Shown piece by piece: positions 27,563 to 35,024 of a stretch of DNA of 64,000 nucleotides. Under the pieces are notes generated by a model, which made no database searches, was not told where the DNA came from, and was given only the letters and a program-made list of their open reading frames with translations. The stretch is taken from the NCBI RefSeq assembly GCF_020171465.1, contig NZ_JAIUZR010000005.1, forward strand, positions 452,109 through 516,108. The letters are read 5' to 3'. The first letter of the stretch is position 1, and every line of letters starts with the position of its first letter. A program made the translations under genes and the position numbers. The stretch comes from Lutimonas saemankumensis. GTDB taxonomy: Bacteria > Bacteroidota > Bacteroidia > Flavobacteriales > Flavobacteriaceae.

Positions 27563-29176
27563 ATGTCTATACAGACTATTTTTAAAGACAAGAAGGTACC
27601 CGAAGAATTCGATGTGCCTTTGAAAAAAAATTATGATAAATATCTTCTCAATGGAAAGATAAAAACGTGGAAAGGCAAAACCTCAGAGGTTTATTCTCCT
27701 ATCTATACGGCAAATGGAGAGGGTAAATATGAGCCAACCCTTCTTGGAACACTTCCTGTAATGGGTGAAAAGGACGCGTTGGAAGCATTGGATGCTGCTA
27801 ATGAGGCTTTTAATAATGGAACCGGCTCATGGCCCACCCTGAAAGTGGAAGAAAGGATCAAATGCGTAGAAAAATTTGCCGAACTGATGGTTACCAAAAG
27901 AGATGAGGTAGTCAATTTTATCATGTGGGAAATAGGTAAGACCCTACCGGACGCTCAAAAAGAATTTGACCGGACAGTTGATTATATCTATGATACAATT
28001 GATGAGTTGAAGGAACTTGACCGAAACTGTGCCCGTGTAAAACTTCACAGTGAAGTTTATGCCCAGATCCGTAGAGGTCCGCTGGGAGTGGTTCTTTGCC
28101 TTGGACCCTATAACTATCCTTTGAATGAGACTTTCTGTCTTTTGATACCCGCATTGATCATGGGTAATACGACGGTTTTTAAGCCGGCAAAATTCGGAGT
28201 GATCCTGATAACGCCATTGTTGGAAGCTTTTGCAGAAGCGTTCCCAAAAGGAGTGGTAAATATTTTATTCGGTCGTGGAAGAGAAGTAGCAAGCCCAATT
28301 GTGAAATCCGGAAGAGTGGAGGTGCTGGCGCTTATTGGAAACAGCAAATCTGCCAATGCACTTCAAAGTCAGCACCCTAAACAGAACAGGTTACGACTGG
28401 TTCTGGGTCTGGAAGCGAAGAATCCGGCCATCGTGTTGCCGGATACAGATATGGATCTTGCGGTTGAAGAATGTGTACTTGGCTCTTTGTCATTTAACGG
28501 ACAGCGATGTACAGCTCTGAAAATGATTTTTGTTCATGAAAATATCATCGAAACATTCAATAAAAAGTTTGTCCAGAGGATCGAACAGTTGCGATGTGGT
28601 TTGCCCTGGGAGGATGGTGTAAAACTCACCCCGCTTCCTGAACCTGGTAAACCCGAATATATAAAGAACCTCATCGATGACGCCGTTTCAAAAGGAGCGG
28701 AAATTATTAATGATGGAGGAGGGGATACACATCATAGTTTTGTCTATCCGGCAGTTCTTTATCCTGTCAATGAGAAGATGGATGTTTATCACGAAGAGCA
28801 GTTTGGCCCGGTGATACCCATACTTTCATTTAAGGACGTTCAGGAACCAATAGATTCAATCGTAAATTCCAATTACGGACAACAAGTGAGTCTGTTTAGT
28901 AAAAATTCAGACACATTGGCACCATTGATAGACAGCCTCGTAAATCAGGTATGTCGTGTGAATATTAACAGTCAATGTCAGCGAGGGCCCGATGTATATC
29001 CATTTGTAGGAAGAAAGGACTCAGCTGTAAGTACCCTGAGTGTCCGTGCAGCATTAAGATCTTTTTCGATCAGGACCTTGGTGGCATGTAAGAACAATGA
29101 TCTTAACAAGGATATTTTAAATGATATACTGGACAACAACAAGTCAAATTTTGTCAGTACAAATTATATTCTTTGA
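27563..29176 (+). CDS. gapN: NADP-dependent glyceraldehyde-3-phosphate dehydrogenase (GapN-like ALDH)
   Basis: Aldehyde dehydrogenase superfamily protein of 537 residues. The catalytic cysteine is Cys 316 in [10 protein letters not shown], with the general base Glu in [14 protein letters not shown] and the oxyanion Asn in GPYNYPLNE. The stretch [23 protein letters not shown] and the N-terminal region resemble non-phosphorylating GapN, which makes 3-phosphoglycerate and NADPH. Another ALDH specificity cannot be ruled out. It is 88 bases from ilvA and ends at a strong terminator. Confidence 0.8.
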   Translation: MSIQTIFKDKKVPEEFDVPLKKNYDKYLLNGKIKTWKGKTSEVYSPIYTANGEGKYEPTLLGTLPVMGEKDALEALDAANEAFNNGTGSWPTLKVEERIKCVEKFAELMVTKRDEVVNFIMWEIGKTLPDAQKEFDRTVDYIYDTIDELKELDRNCARVKLHSEVYAQIRRGPLGVVLCLGPYNYPLNETFCLLIPALIMGNTTVFKPAKFGVILITPLLEAFAEAFPKGVVNILFGRGREVASPIVKSGRVEVLALIGNSKSANALQSQHPKQNRLRLVLGLEAKNPAIVLPDTDMDLAVEECVLGSLSFNGQRCTALKMIFVHENIIETFNKKFVQRIEQLRCGLPWEDGVKLTPLPEPGKPEYIKNLIDDAVSKGAEIINDGGGDTHHSFVYPAVLYPVNEKMDVYHEEQFGPVIPILSFKDVQEPIDSIVNSNYGQQVSLFSKNSDTLAPLIDSLVNQVCRVNINSQCQRGPDVYPFVGRKDSAVSTLSVRAALRSFSIRTLVACKNNDLNKDILNDILDNNKSNFVSTNYIL

Positions 29177-29199
29177 AAAACTTTTCCCTTAAGAACGAT

Positions 29200-29227
29200 G
29201 GGAGGTCCAAAAGGCCTCCCTTTTTTT
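29200..29227 (+). terminator. Rho-independent terminator after gapN
   Basis: GGGAGG (29200-29205) pairs with CCTCCC (29215-29220), followed by seven T residues (29221-29227). It lies 23 bases after the gapN stop. Confidence 0.85.
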
Positions 29228-29249
29228 GTGAGTTGATTTAAAAATGGGA

Positions 29250-29281
29250 TTTGCAATAGAATTACAATATTACTATCTTGG
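29250..29281 (+). promoter_or_regulatory. Promoter of the LamB-like porin gene
   Basis: TTTG (29250-29253), a 20-base spacer and TATCTTGG (29274-29281), which differs from TAnnTTTG at one position. It lies between the gapN terminator and the ATG at 29303 and gives a leader of about 15 bases. Confidence 0.5.
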
Positions 29282-29302
29282 ACTATCACTAATCCCTCAG
29301 TT

Positions 29303-30766
29303 ATGTTCTCCAAACCAGCCCTTTTATCTAAGGAAAAACCCTGCTTAGGTTTACTTAAATTATTCTGTGTATTCTTCATTGGCTTCAGCTTCCCTTCCAG
29401 CGCCCAGATACAGTATCAGATATCAACCAATAAAAATGTATCAATCGGATCCTATGGAAGAGCAGGGGTGGACTGGTCATTTGAGAACGGAGGTTCCATA
29501 GGCCGAAGACTGAATCTGAATAATATGGGAAGTATTGGAGGCAGGTTGGAGGAACAGGACTATCTGGAGGTAGCACCTAATTTCAACTTTTCACCCAAGG
29601 AAGGGGATGAAACAATTATTTATGCACAGATCCGATTATCTGTGTATACCACAGGAGTTGCAAGTTTTGCCAACAGTACCTCTTCGAGTATTGGTGGCTT
29701 GGGATTTTCCATGCCAGAGATTTTTGTTGAGGCCAGAAATATCAAGGGTTCAGATGTTAGTATCTGGGCAGGTTCAAGGCTTTACAGAGGTCCTGACGTT
29801 CATATTGCTGATCACTTTTATTTCAATGATCATTCCGGAGCCGGATTTGGAGTTGAGTTTAAAAAGACCCGGTTGTCTACGGTTTTTGTTGCTTCAACAG
29901 ATACAACCTCTACGTTGCCACCTTACTTTTATCTCAATATCAAAACAGGAACCCCAAGTGCAGAGCTGAGACAAAGGGTTGTCATGGTTGCAGAGCAGGA
30001 TATAGATATCAATGAAAATAACGCGATCACCTTATTAGGGGAATTTCACAGAATGGCAGATGCAGACGGTGATGTTGAAAATGACAGTATCGCTGAAATC
30101 TATAATTTTCCTTCAGATTACGGATTTGTCATCGGCGCAAAACATCAGCATATAATAAAGAAACTGAAATCAGGTTCCTTTAATGATTTTTCCCTGAGAT
30201 ATGGCACGGGAATTGCCAACGGCGGTGACGGAGGATTGTCCAAGACCTGGCTTACTTATGGGGCTCCTGATACAATTGCTAGAAACTTTCAGGGAGCTTA
30301 TTCTCTGGCCCTGGTGAATCATACGGTTTTAAATTTTTCGGATCGATACTCGCTCAATGGTTATGTGATTTTCGCAAACAGCAAAGGAGCCGCTGATACA
30401 AACGGGCTTTCAAAAACGTATTTTGGGAGGGAGGTATACAATCGTAAAATCGATTTTACCGTTGGAGTCAGAAATCAACACTACCTTTCAGATTATTTTC
30501 ATTTACTTACAGAAGTTAATTATTCACAGCGTAAAGACGGGGAGAATCCATGGGCAAGTATGCTTAAATTTAGCGTAGCCCCGGTTTATGTTCCCACCGG
30601 ACAGAGGGATGTATGGGCCAGGCCCCATATCCGATTTGTGGCTTCCGCCGCCAGATATAATGATTTTGCAATGGAATCTCTTTATTCGCCTTATCTGGAG
30701 GCAACGGGACCTAAAAGGTGGGGATATTATTTCGGGGTAAAGGTGGAATGGTGGATATGGAATTAA
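29303..30766 (+). CDS. LamB-like carbohydrate porin
   Basis: A signal peptide (residues about 14-35, ending PSSAQ) is followed by a beta-rich protein with alternating aromatic residues, as in outer membrane barrels. Features of the maltoporin family are visible: WAGSRLYRGPDVHIADHFYFNDHSGAG in the middle, TWLTYGAPD, and a C-terminus KRWGYYFGVKVEWWIWN that ends in aromatics. 487 residues fits LamB. The substrate is probably a sugar oligomer, but the sequence cannot say which. It has its own promoter and is convergent with the pseudouridine synthase gene 13 bases away. Confidence 0.7.
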   Translation: MFSKPALLSKEKPCLGLLKLFCVFFIGFSFPSSAQIQYQISTNKNVSIGSYGRAGVDWSFENGGSIGRRLNLNNMGSIGGRLEEQDYLEVAPNFNFSPKEGDETIIYAQIRLSVYTTGVASFANSTSSSIGGLGFSMPEIFVEARNIKGSDVSIWAGSRLYRGPDVHIADHFYFNDHSGAGFGVEFKKTRLSTVFVASTDTTSTLPPYFYLNIKTGTPSAELRQRVVMVAEQDIDINENNAITLLGEFHRMADADGDVENDSIAEIYNFPSDYGFVIGAKHQHIIKKLKSGSFNDFSLRYGTGIANGGDGGLSKTWLTYGAPDTIARNFQGAYSLALVNHTVLNFSDRYSLNGYVIFANSKGAADTNGLSKTYFGREVYNRKIDFTVGVRNQHYLSDYFHLLTEVNYSQRKDGENPWASMLKFSVAPVYVPTGQRDVWARPHIRFVASAARYNDFAMESLYSPYLEATGPKRWGYYFGVKVEWWIWN

Positions 30767-30779
30767 TAGCCTTATATGA

Positions 30780-31499
30780 TCAGTTCTGAACTTCTGATTG
30801 CAGTATTTTCGAATCGCAGATTTTCCATAGAGATTCGGATGGCCTTGGGGCTTCCAAAGATATTTTCTCCTTTTTTACAGGATGAATAAATTCAATTCTT
30901 GTGGCATGAAGATGAATTCCTCCATCCTTGTTCGATCTTTTGCTACCGTATTTCAAGTCGCCTTTTATAGGATGTCCGATAAAGGACAACTGTGTTCTGA
31001 TCTGGTGGTGCCTTCCGGTTTCTAAATTGATTTCCAGTAAGCTGTAGCGATCAAGTCTCAATATTTCTTTATAATGTAAAGTGGCTTTTTTAGAATCAGA
31101 TGAGGCTTTCAGGAAGGCTGTGGATTTGTTGTTTTTGGGATTCTTTTTCAAATGATGTTCCAGGGTGCCTTTATTTTTTGCAGGAACTCCTTCCACCAGT
31201 GCCCAATAGGTTTTGCGGATCTCTTTATCCCGTAACATTTTGTTCATTCTTTCCAGGGCTTTGCTGGTTCTGGCGAAGATGACAATGCCGGTTGTGGGCC
31301 GGTCGAGTCGGTGAACCACTCCAAGAAATACCTTTCCTGGTTTCTGATACTTTTCAGCTATATATTCCTTGACTACTTCGCTTAGCGGTTTGTCCCCGGT
31401 TTTATCTCCCTGGACTATGTCACCGACTCGCTTGTTAACCACCAACAGGTGATTGTCTTCGTACAGTACCTGTAAATTGTTTTTTGTGCTGCGTTTCAT
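30780..31499 (-). CDS. RluA-family RNA pseudouridine synthase
   Basis: Single-domain pseudouridine synthase of 239 residues without an S4 domain. HRLDRPTTGIVIFARTSKAL carries the catalytic Asp 66 and the family signature; GRHHQIRTQLSFIGHPIKGDLKYG is the RNA-binding and active-site motif. It modifies uridines in 23S rRNA or tRNA; the exact site cannot be read from the sequence. It is monocistronic by position. Confidence 0.88.
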   Translation of the reverse strand: MKRSTKNNLQVLYEDNHLLVVNKRVGDIVQGDKTGDKPLSEVVKEYIAEKYQKPGKVFLGVVHRLDRPTTGIVIFARTSKALERMNKMLRDKEIRKTYWALVEGVPAKNKGTLEHHLKKNPKNNKSTAFLKASSDSKKATLHYKEILRLDRYSLLEINLETGRHHQIRTQLSFIGHPIKGDLKYGSKRSNKDGGIHLHATRIEFIHPVKKEKISLEAPRPSESLWKICDSKILQSEVQN

Positions 31500-31511
31500 G
31501 CTTTTTGCTTC

Positions 31512-31634
31512 ATGGTAAAAATACGAAATCTAATAGTATACATTCTTGGGTTTTTCTTTATGACAACCTGCAAAGACGTGAATATAAATCCGGAGAAGTT
31601 TCTGATCAACTTAAAGGATCGATCTTTGAAGTAA
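31512..31634 (+). CDS. Small putative lipoprotein, 40 residues
   Basis: An open frame ATG 31512 to TAA 31632-31634 encodes 40 residues. It begins MVKIRNLIVYILGFFFMTTC: a basic n-region, a hydrophobic core and then Cys 20 in a lipobox-like FMTTC, followed by a polar 20-residue tail KDVNINPEKF and so on. It is divergent from the pseudouridine synthase gene by 12 bases and lies in an otherwise empty 198-base gap. Either a real mini-lipoprotein or the stub of a longer lipoprotein gene. I recognise no family. Confidence 0.4.
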   Translation: MVKIRNLIVYILGFFFMTTCKDVNINPEKFLINLKDRSLK

Positions 31635-31697
31635 AGAATTAGGGGTTATTGCTACTTAAAAAGAACTGTTATGTTGGCCATAGCCCGGTTTCAGATT

Positions 31698-32306
31698 TTA
31701 ATTCTGCTGAGCGATCTGAAGATTGACATCTTCAATAAAACTGAGGATATCTTCCCGACCTCTTTTATCACTTGAAGAGGACACGAAATAAGTAGGTAAT
31801 TCTTCCCAGGTATTCAGTAATTCTCTCTTGTAGGCGTCTATATTTTTAGGTAAGGTCGAAGCATTGAGTTTGTCTGCCTTAGTAAATACAATGCAAAACG
31901 GAATTCCGTTCACACCCAGATATTCAATAAATTCCAGATCAATTTTTTGTGGTTTATGGCGACTGTCTATCAAAACAAAAGTGCAGGCCAGCTGCATACG
32001 CTTATTAAAATAATCTTTGATAAATTTTTGAAAACCTTTTCTTTTGTCCTTGGATACAGAGGCGTAGCCGTATCCGGGTAAATCTACCAGAAACCAGCTT
32101 TTATTGATTAGAAAATGATTTATCAGCTGTGTTTTTCCGGGTTTTCCAGAGGTTTTTGCGAGGTTTTTATGATCAGTAAGCATATTGATCAGGGAAGATT
32201 TGCCTACGTTGGATCTTCCTATAAATGCATATTCAGGCAGATTTTCCTTTGGACATTTAAAAACATCCGTATTGCTGATAATGAATTCTGCCGATTTGAT
32301 CTTCAC
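31698..32306 (-). CDS. engB: Ribosome biogenesis GTP-binding protein EngB (YihA/YsxC)
   Basis: Essential TRAFAC GTPase acting in late 50S assembly. The G1 loop GRSNVGKS covers residues 30-37, G3 is DLPGYG, and G4 is [15 protein letters not shown] is the G5 region. 202 residues is the normal length. It is 9 bases downstream of the alpha/beta hydrolase gene and is probably co-transcribed with it. Confidence 0.94.
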   Translation of the reverse strand: MKIKSAEFIISNTDVFKCPKENLPEYAFIGRSNVGKSSLINMLTDHKNLAKTSGKPGKTQLINHFLINKSWFLVDLPGYGYASVSKDKRKGFQKFIKDYFNKRMQLACTFVLIDSRHKPQKIDLEFIEYLGVNGIPFCIVFTKADKLNASTLPKNIDAYKRELLNTWEELPTYFVSSSSDKRGREDILSFIEDVNLQIAQQN

Positions 32307-32315
32307 AGGAAAGTG

Positions 32316-33083
32316 TCAGGGTTTAAAGTTTTTTGTCAACCAGGGTTCCAGCAATCTGTTAAATTCTTCCGGAGTTTCCATCATGGGTGCGTGGCCGCAT
32401 TTATCAATCCAGTGAAGTTCAGAATTGGGTAATAATTTATGGAACTCTTCAGCAACATCGGGTGGCGTAACTGTATCGTTTTTACCCCATATCAAACAGG
32501 TTGGTACCTTCATTTCAGGGAGGTCCTTGGCCATATTATGCCGAATTGCACTCTTGGCGATCGCAATGGTTCTGATCAGTTTGTTTCTGTTGTTCAGCGT
32601 TTCAAAGACGTCGTCAACAACCTCTTTTGTTGCAATTTCAGGATCGTAAAATACGTCCTGGGCCTTTTTCTTTATATAATCATAGTCCCCTCTTTTAGGA
32701 TAGCTCTCTCCCATGGAATTTTCATAGAGTCCCGAACTGCCTGTAAGCACAAGTCCACTCACATTTTTAGGGTTTAGTTTGGTGTGAAAAAGAGCAATGT
32801 GACCTCCAAGTGAATTACCCATGAGGATGTATTTGTCAAGACCTTTAAACTTTACAAAATCTTTGATAAACTTGGATAGATTTTTAACATTGGTCTTTAA
32901 AAGCGGCAAGGTGTAGATTGGAAGTTCAGGCATGATGACCTGATAACCCAAATCAGAAAAGTGATCAAAAACTCCATCGAAATTACTCAGATTTCCCATG
33001 AGTCCGTGTAATATGATCAAAGGTGTTCCTTCACCGGATTCCAGATACGAATAACCTTTTTCTTGTTTGAGGGTGTATTTCAT
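32316..33083 (-). CDS. Alpha/beta hydrolase
   Basis: The 255 residues show the alpha/beta hydrolase fold: oxyanion motif HGLMGN, nucleophile elbow GNSLGG with Ser 91, acid residue in GKNDTVTPP, and the catalytic His in CGHAPMMETPEEFN. No signal peptide, so it is cytoplasmic. The substrate is unknown; the size and motifs fit esterases or C-C hydrolases of the MhpC type. First gene of a two-gene unit with engB. Confidence 0.85.
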   Translation of the reverse strand: MKYTLKQEKGYSYLESGEGTPLIILHGLMGNLSNFDGVFDHFSDLGYQVIMPELPIYTLPLLKTNVKNLSKFIKDFVKFKGLDKYILMGNSLGGHIALFHTKLNPKNVSGLVLTGSSGLYENSMGESYPKRGDYDYIKKKAQDVFYDPEIATKEVVDDVFETLNNRNKLIRTIAIAKSAIRHNMAKDLPEMKVPTCLIWGKNDTVTPPDVAEEFHKLLPNSELHWIDKCGHAPMMETPEEFNRLLEPWLTKNFKP

Positions 33084-33109
33084 TAAAGATATAATTTCTA
33101 TACAGTTTG

Positions 33110-33117
33110 CAAATTTA
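33110..33117 (-). promoter_or_regulatory. -7 promoter element of the hydrolase-engB unit
   Basis: CAAATTTA on the plus strand reads TAAATTTG on the minus strand, matching TAnnTTTG. It lies 26 bases upstream of the hydrolase ATG. No -33 TTTG is found at normal spacing. Confidence 0.4.
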
Positions 33118-33241
33118 TATAATTTGGTTTAAAGTACTAATTTTCTATTCATTAGTTCCAATTATTTTCCATAAAAAAAATCTACTCCCTTTAAGTATCC
33201 ATTAATCAGCCACTTATGTGAATTTGAAGAAAGTTATCAAC

Positions 33242-33324
33242 AAAGTGGTAAAAAATGGTAAAAAGTGGTAAAAATCCATATATTTGTGATTGTATTTCAA
33301 TATTAGTGGGGTAAAGGTGGTAAA
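33242..33324 (+). promoter_or_regulatory. Putative MraZ operator, GGTAAA direct repeats
   Basis: Three near-identical ten-base units, AAAGTGGTAA (33242-33251), AAAATGGTAA (33252-33261) and AAAGTGGTAA (33262-33271), sit just before the mraZ -7 element. GGTAAA recurs at 33310-33315 and 33319-33324, the last one spanning the mraZ start codon. MraZ of E. coli binds G-rich direct repeats with a ten-base period upstream of mraZ, and mollicute MraZ binds AAAGTG repeats, so this is the expected site for autoregulation of the dcw cluster. Binding itself is inferred. Confidence 0.7.
33279..33286 (+). promoter_or_regulatory. -7 promoter element of the dcw cluster
   Basis: TATATTTG matches TAnnTTTG. It lies 7 bases after the GGTAAA repeat array, so the repeats cover the -33 region, and 30 bases before the GTG start of mraZ. 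Confidence 0.65.
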
Positions 33325-33790
33325 TTTAATTGGAACATACGAATGTAAATCTGATGTCAAAGGACGTCTGATGCTTCCATCTCCACTTAAAAAGCAACTG
33401 TCCAGTATACTGCAGGAAGGATTTGTTTTAAAGCGCTCAGTTTTTCAGCCTTGTCTTGAGTTGTACCCCATGAGCGAATGGAATGCCATGATGACCAAGG
33501 TGAATAAGTTAAATCGCTTTGTCAAAAAGAACAATGATTTTATAAGAAGATTTACGGCCGGAGTAAAGGTGATTGAACTTGATGCCTCCGGAAGAATGCT
33601 TATCCCTAAGGATCTTCACATGTTTTCAGGGATCACCAAAGAGGTGGTTCTTTCTTCATCAGTGAACATAATAGAAATATGGGATAAGGACAGATATGAA
33701 AAAGCTATTGATGACGCTGCGATTGATTTCGCAGATCTTGCCGAGGATGTGATGGGTAATGTAAATGATGGCGAGGATGAAGTATCATGA
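33317..33790 (+). CDS. mraZ: Transcriptional regulator MraZ
   Basis: First gene of the division and cell wall cluster; a ring-forming AbrB-like repressor. Two SpoVT/AbrB-type halves are visible: GTYECKSDVKGRLMLPSPLKK and, later, VIELDASGRMLIPKDLH. I chose GTG at 33317 (MVNLIGTYECK), the usual opening. The longer frame from TTG at 33290 would start only a few bases after the -7 element and adds residues not seen in the family. Length is then 157 residues. It overlaps the start of rsmH. Confidence 0.92.
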   Translation: MVNLIGTYECKSDVKGRLMLPSPLKKQLSSILQEGFVLKRSVFQPCLELYPMSEWNAMMTKVNKLNRFVKKNNDFIRRFTAGVKVIELDASGRMLIPKDLHMFSGITKEVVLSSSVNIIEIWDKDRYEKAIDDAAIDFADLAEDVMGNVNDGEDEVS

Positions 33791-34673
33791 CCCGGTCTTG
33801 CTCTTTGAAAGTGTTGATGGTCTAAAAATCAAGCCTAATGGTATTTATGTGGATGTGACTTTCGGTGGTGGAGGTCATTCTGCAGAAATTTTAAAAAGGC
33901 TGGGAGATGAAGGTAAACTGTTTGCTTTTGATCAGGATGAAGACGCATTGAAGAATGAATTACAAGATGATCGTTTTGTTTTGATCAATGAGAATTTCAG
34001 ATTCATTAGTCGCTTCCTAAGGTTCTACGGAATTAAAAAGGTAGATGGTATCCTGGCTGATCTGGGAGTTTCGTCGCATCAGTTTGACAGTGCCGAAAGA
34101 GGATTTTCTACTCGATTTGATGCAGAGCTCGATATGAGGATGAATGTGAATGATTCTCTTTCAGCCTATGAGGTAATAAATGAATACGGAGAACAGGAAT
34201 TGGCGAATGTCTTGTTTCAGTACGGCGAGTTAAGGAATTCAAGAGTCTTGGCACGGGAAATTGTTCAGGCGAGGGAAGATGAAGCGATAAAAACGAGTTT
34301 TGAATTGAAGCAGGTATTAAAACGATTCTTACCAAAATCGAAAGAGCATAAAATACTTGCTCAGATTTTTCAGGCTGTCAGAATAGAAGTGAATCAGGAG
34401 ATGGAGGTGTTGAAAGAGTTCTTGGTTCAAACGCCTGAATTGCTGGTTTCAGGAGGGAGGTTGAGCGTAATTTCATATCACTCACTGGAAGATAGATTGG
34501 TCAAGCGATTCATTCAGACCGGATTATTTGAGGGAGAGCCGGAAAAAGACTTTTACGGCAACGTGAATGTTCCGTTTAAAAAAGTGGGAAAGATGATTAT
34601 CCCTACAAAAGAAGAAATAAAGAACAACAACAGGGCCAGAAGCGCCAAATTAAGAATAGCAGAGAAAAATTAA
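33777..34673 (+). CDS. rsmH: 16S rRNA (cytosine-1402-N4)-methyltransferase
   Basis: SAM-dependent methyltransferase of the ribosomal P site (MraW). VDVTFGGGGHSAEIL is the SAM loop, ADLGVSSHQFD and RGFSTRFDAELDMRM are family motifs, and VISYHSLEDRLVKRF ends the catalytic core. I start it at MKYHDPVLL (33777), the usual family opening; ATGs at 33765 and 33768 are possible. It overlaps the end of mraZ by 14 bases, so translation is coupled. Confidence 0.94.
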   Translation: MKYHDPVLLFESVDGLKIKPNGIYVDVTFGGGGHSAEILKRLGDEGKLFAFDQDEDALKNELQDDRFVLINENFRFISRFLRFYGIKKVDGILADLGVSSHQFDSAERGFSTRFDAELDMRMNVNDSLSAYEVINEYGEQELANVLFQYGELRNSRVLAREIVQAREDEAIKTSFELKQVLKRFLPKSKEHKILAQIFQAVRIEVNQEMEVLKEFLVQTPELLVSGGRLSVISYHSLEDRLVKRFIQTGLFEGEPEKDFYGNVNVPFKKVGKMIIPTKEEIKNNNRARSAKLRIAEKN

Positions 34674-34696
34674 TCAAATCAGTTTCACAACGCAAC

Positions 34697-35023
34697 ATGT
34701 CTAAAGTCAAGCAAACCTTGTACAACATCCTCAAAGGAAAGTTTTTGGTAGATGAGGATGCGAAAAAGAATTGGGGATTTATCATCTTTCTCACCTTTCT
34801 TGCATTGCTCATGATAACAAGTTCTCATCAGATAGACAAGAAGGTTCAAAAGATTTCCTCCCTGAACAAAGAAAAGCGTAAGCTTTATTCTGAGTTTGTA
34901 GCCACCCGTTCAGATCTTATGAAACTGAAAATGGAATCCAGTATTTCAAAAAGGCTGGAAGAAGAGGGGCTTTATGTTTCGCAGATTCCTCCTCAGAAAA
35001 TCAAAGTTATAGTAAACAAGTAA
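34697..35023 (+). CDS. ftsL: Cell division protein FtsL-like
   Basis: A 108-residue bitopic protein between rsmH and ftsI, the position of ftsL in this phylum. After a 33-residue cytoplasmic part there is one membrane segment (about 32-50, GFIIFLTFLALLMIT) and then a predicted coiled coil (about 55-90, KKVQKISSLNKEKRKLYSEF). FtsL works with FtsQ in the divisome to activate FtsWI. Identity rests mainly on position and topology. Confidence 0.85.
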   Translation: MSKVKQTLYNILKGKFLVDEDAKKNWGFIIFLTFLALLMITSSHQIDKKVQKISSLNKEKRKLYSEFVATRSDLMKLKMESSISKRLEEEGLYVSQIPPQKIKVIVNK

Positions 35024-35024
35024 G

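Noticed and set aside
33234..33242. DnaA-box-like TTATCAACA before the MraZ repeats
   Set aside because: A single 9-mer with a mismatch to the consensus; no cluster of boxes and no dnaA or dnaN nearby.
33290..33316. TTG start giving mraZ nine extra codons
   Set aside because: It lies within a few bases of the -7 element, near the expected transcript start, and MraZ proteins normally open at the NLIGTYECK region; GTG 33317 fits better.
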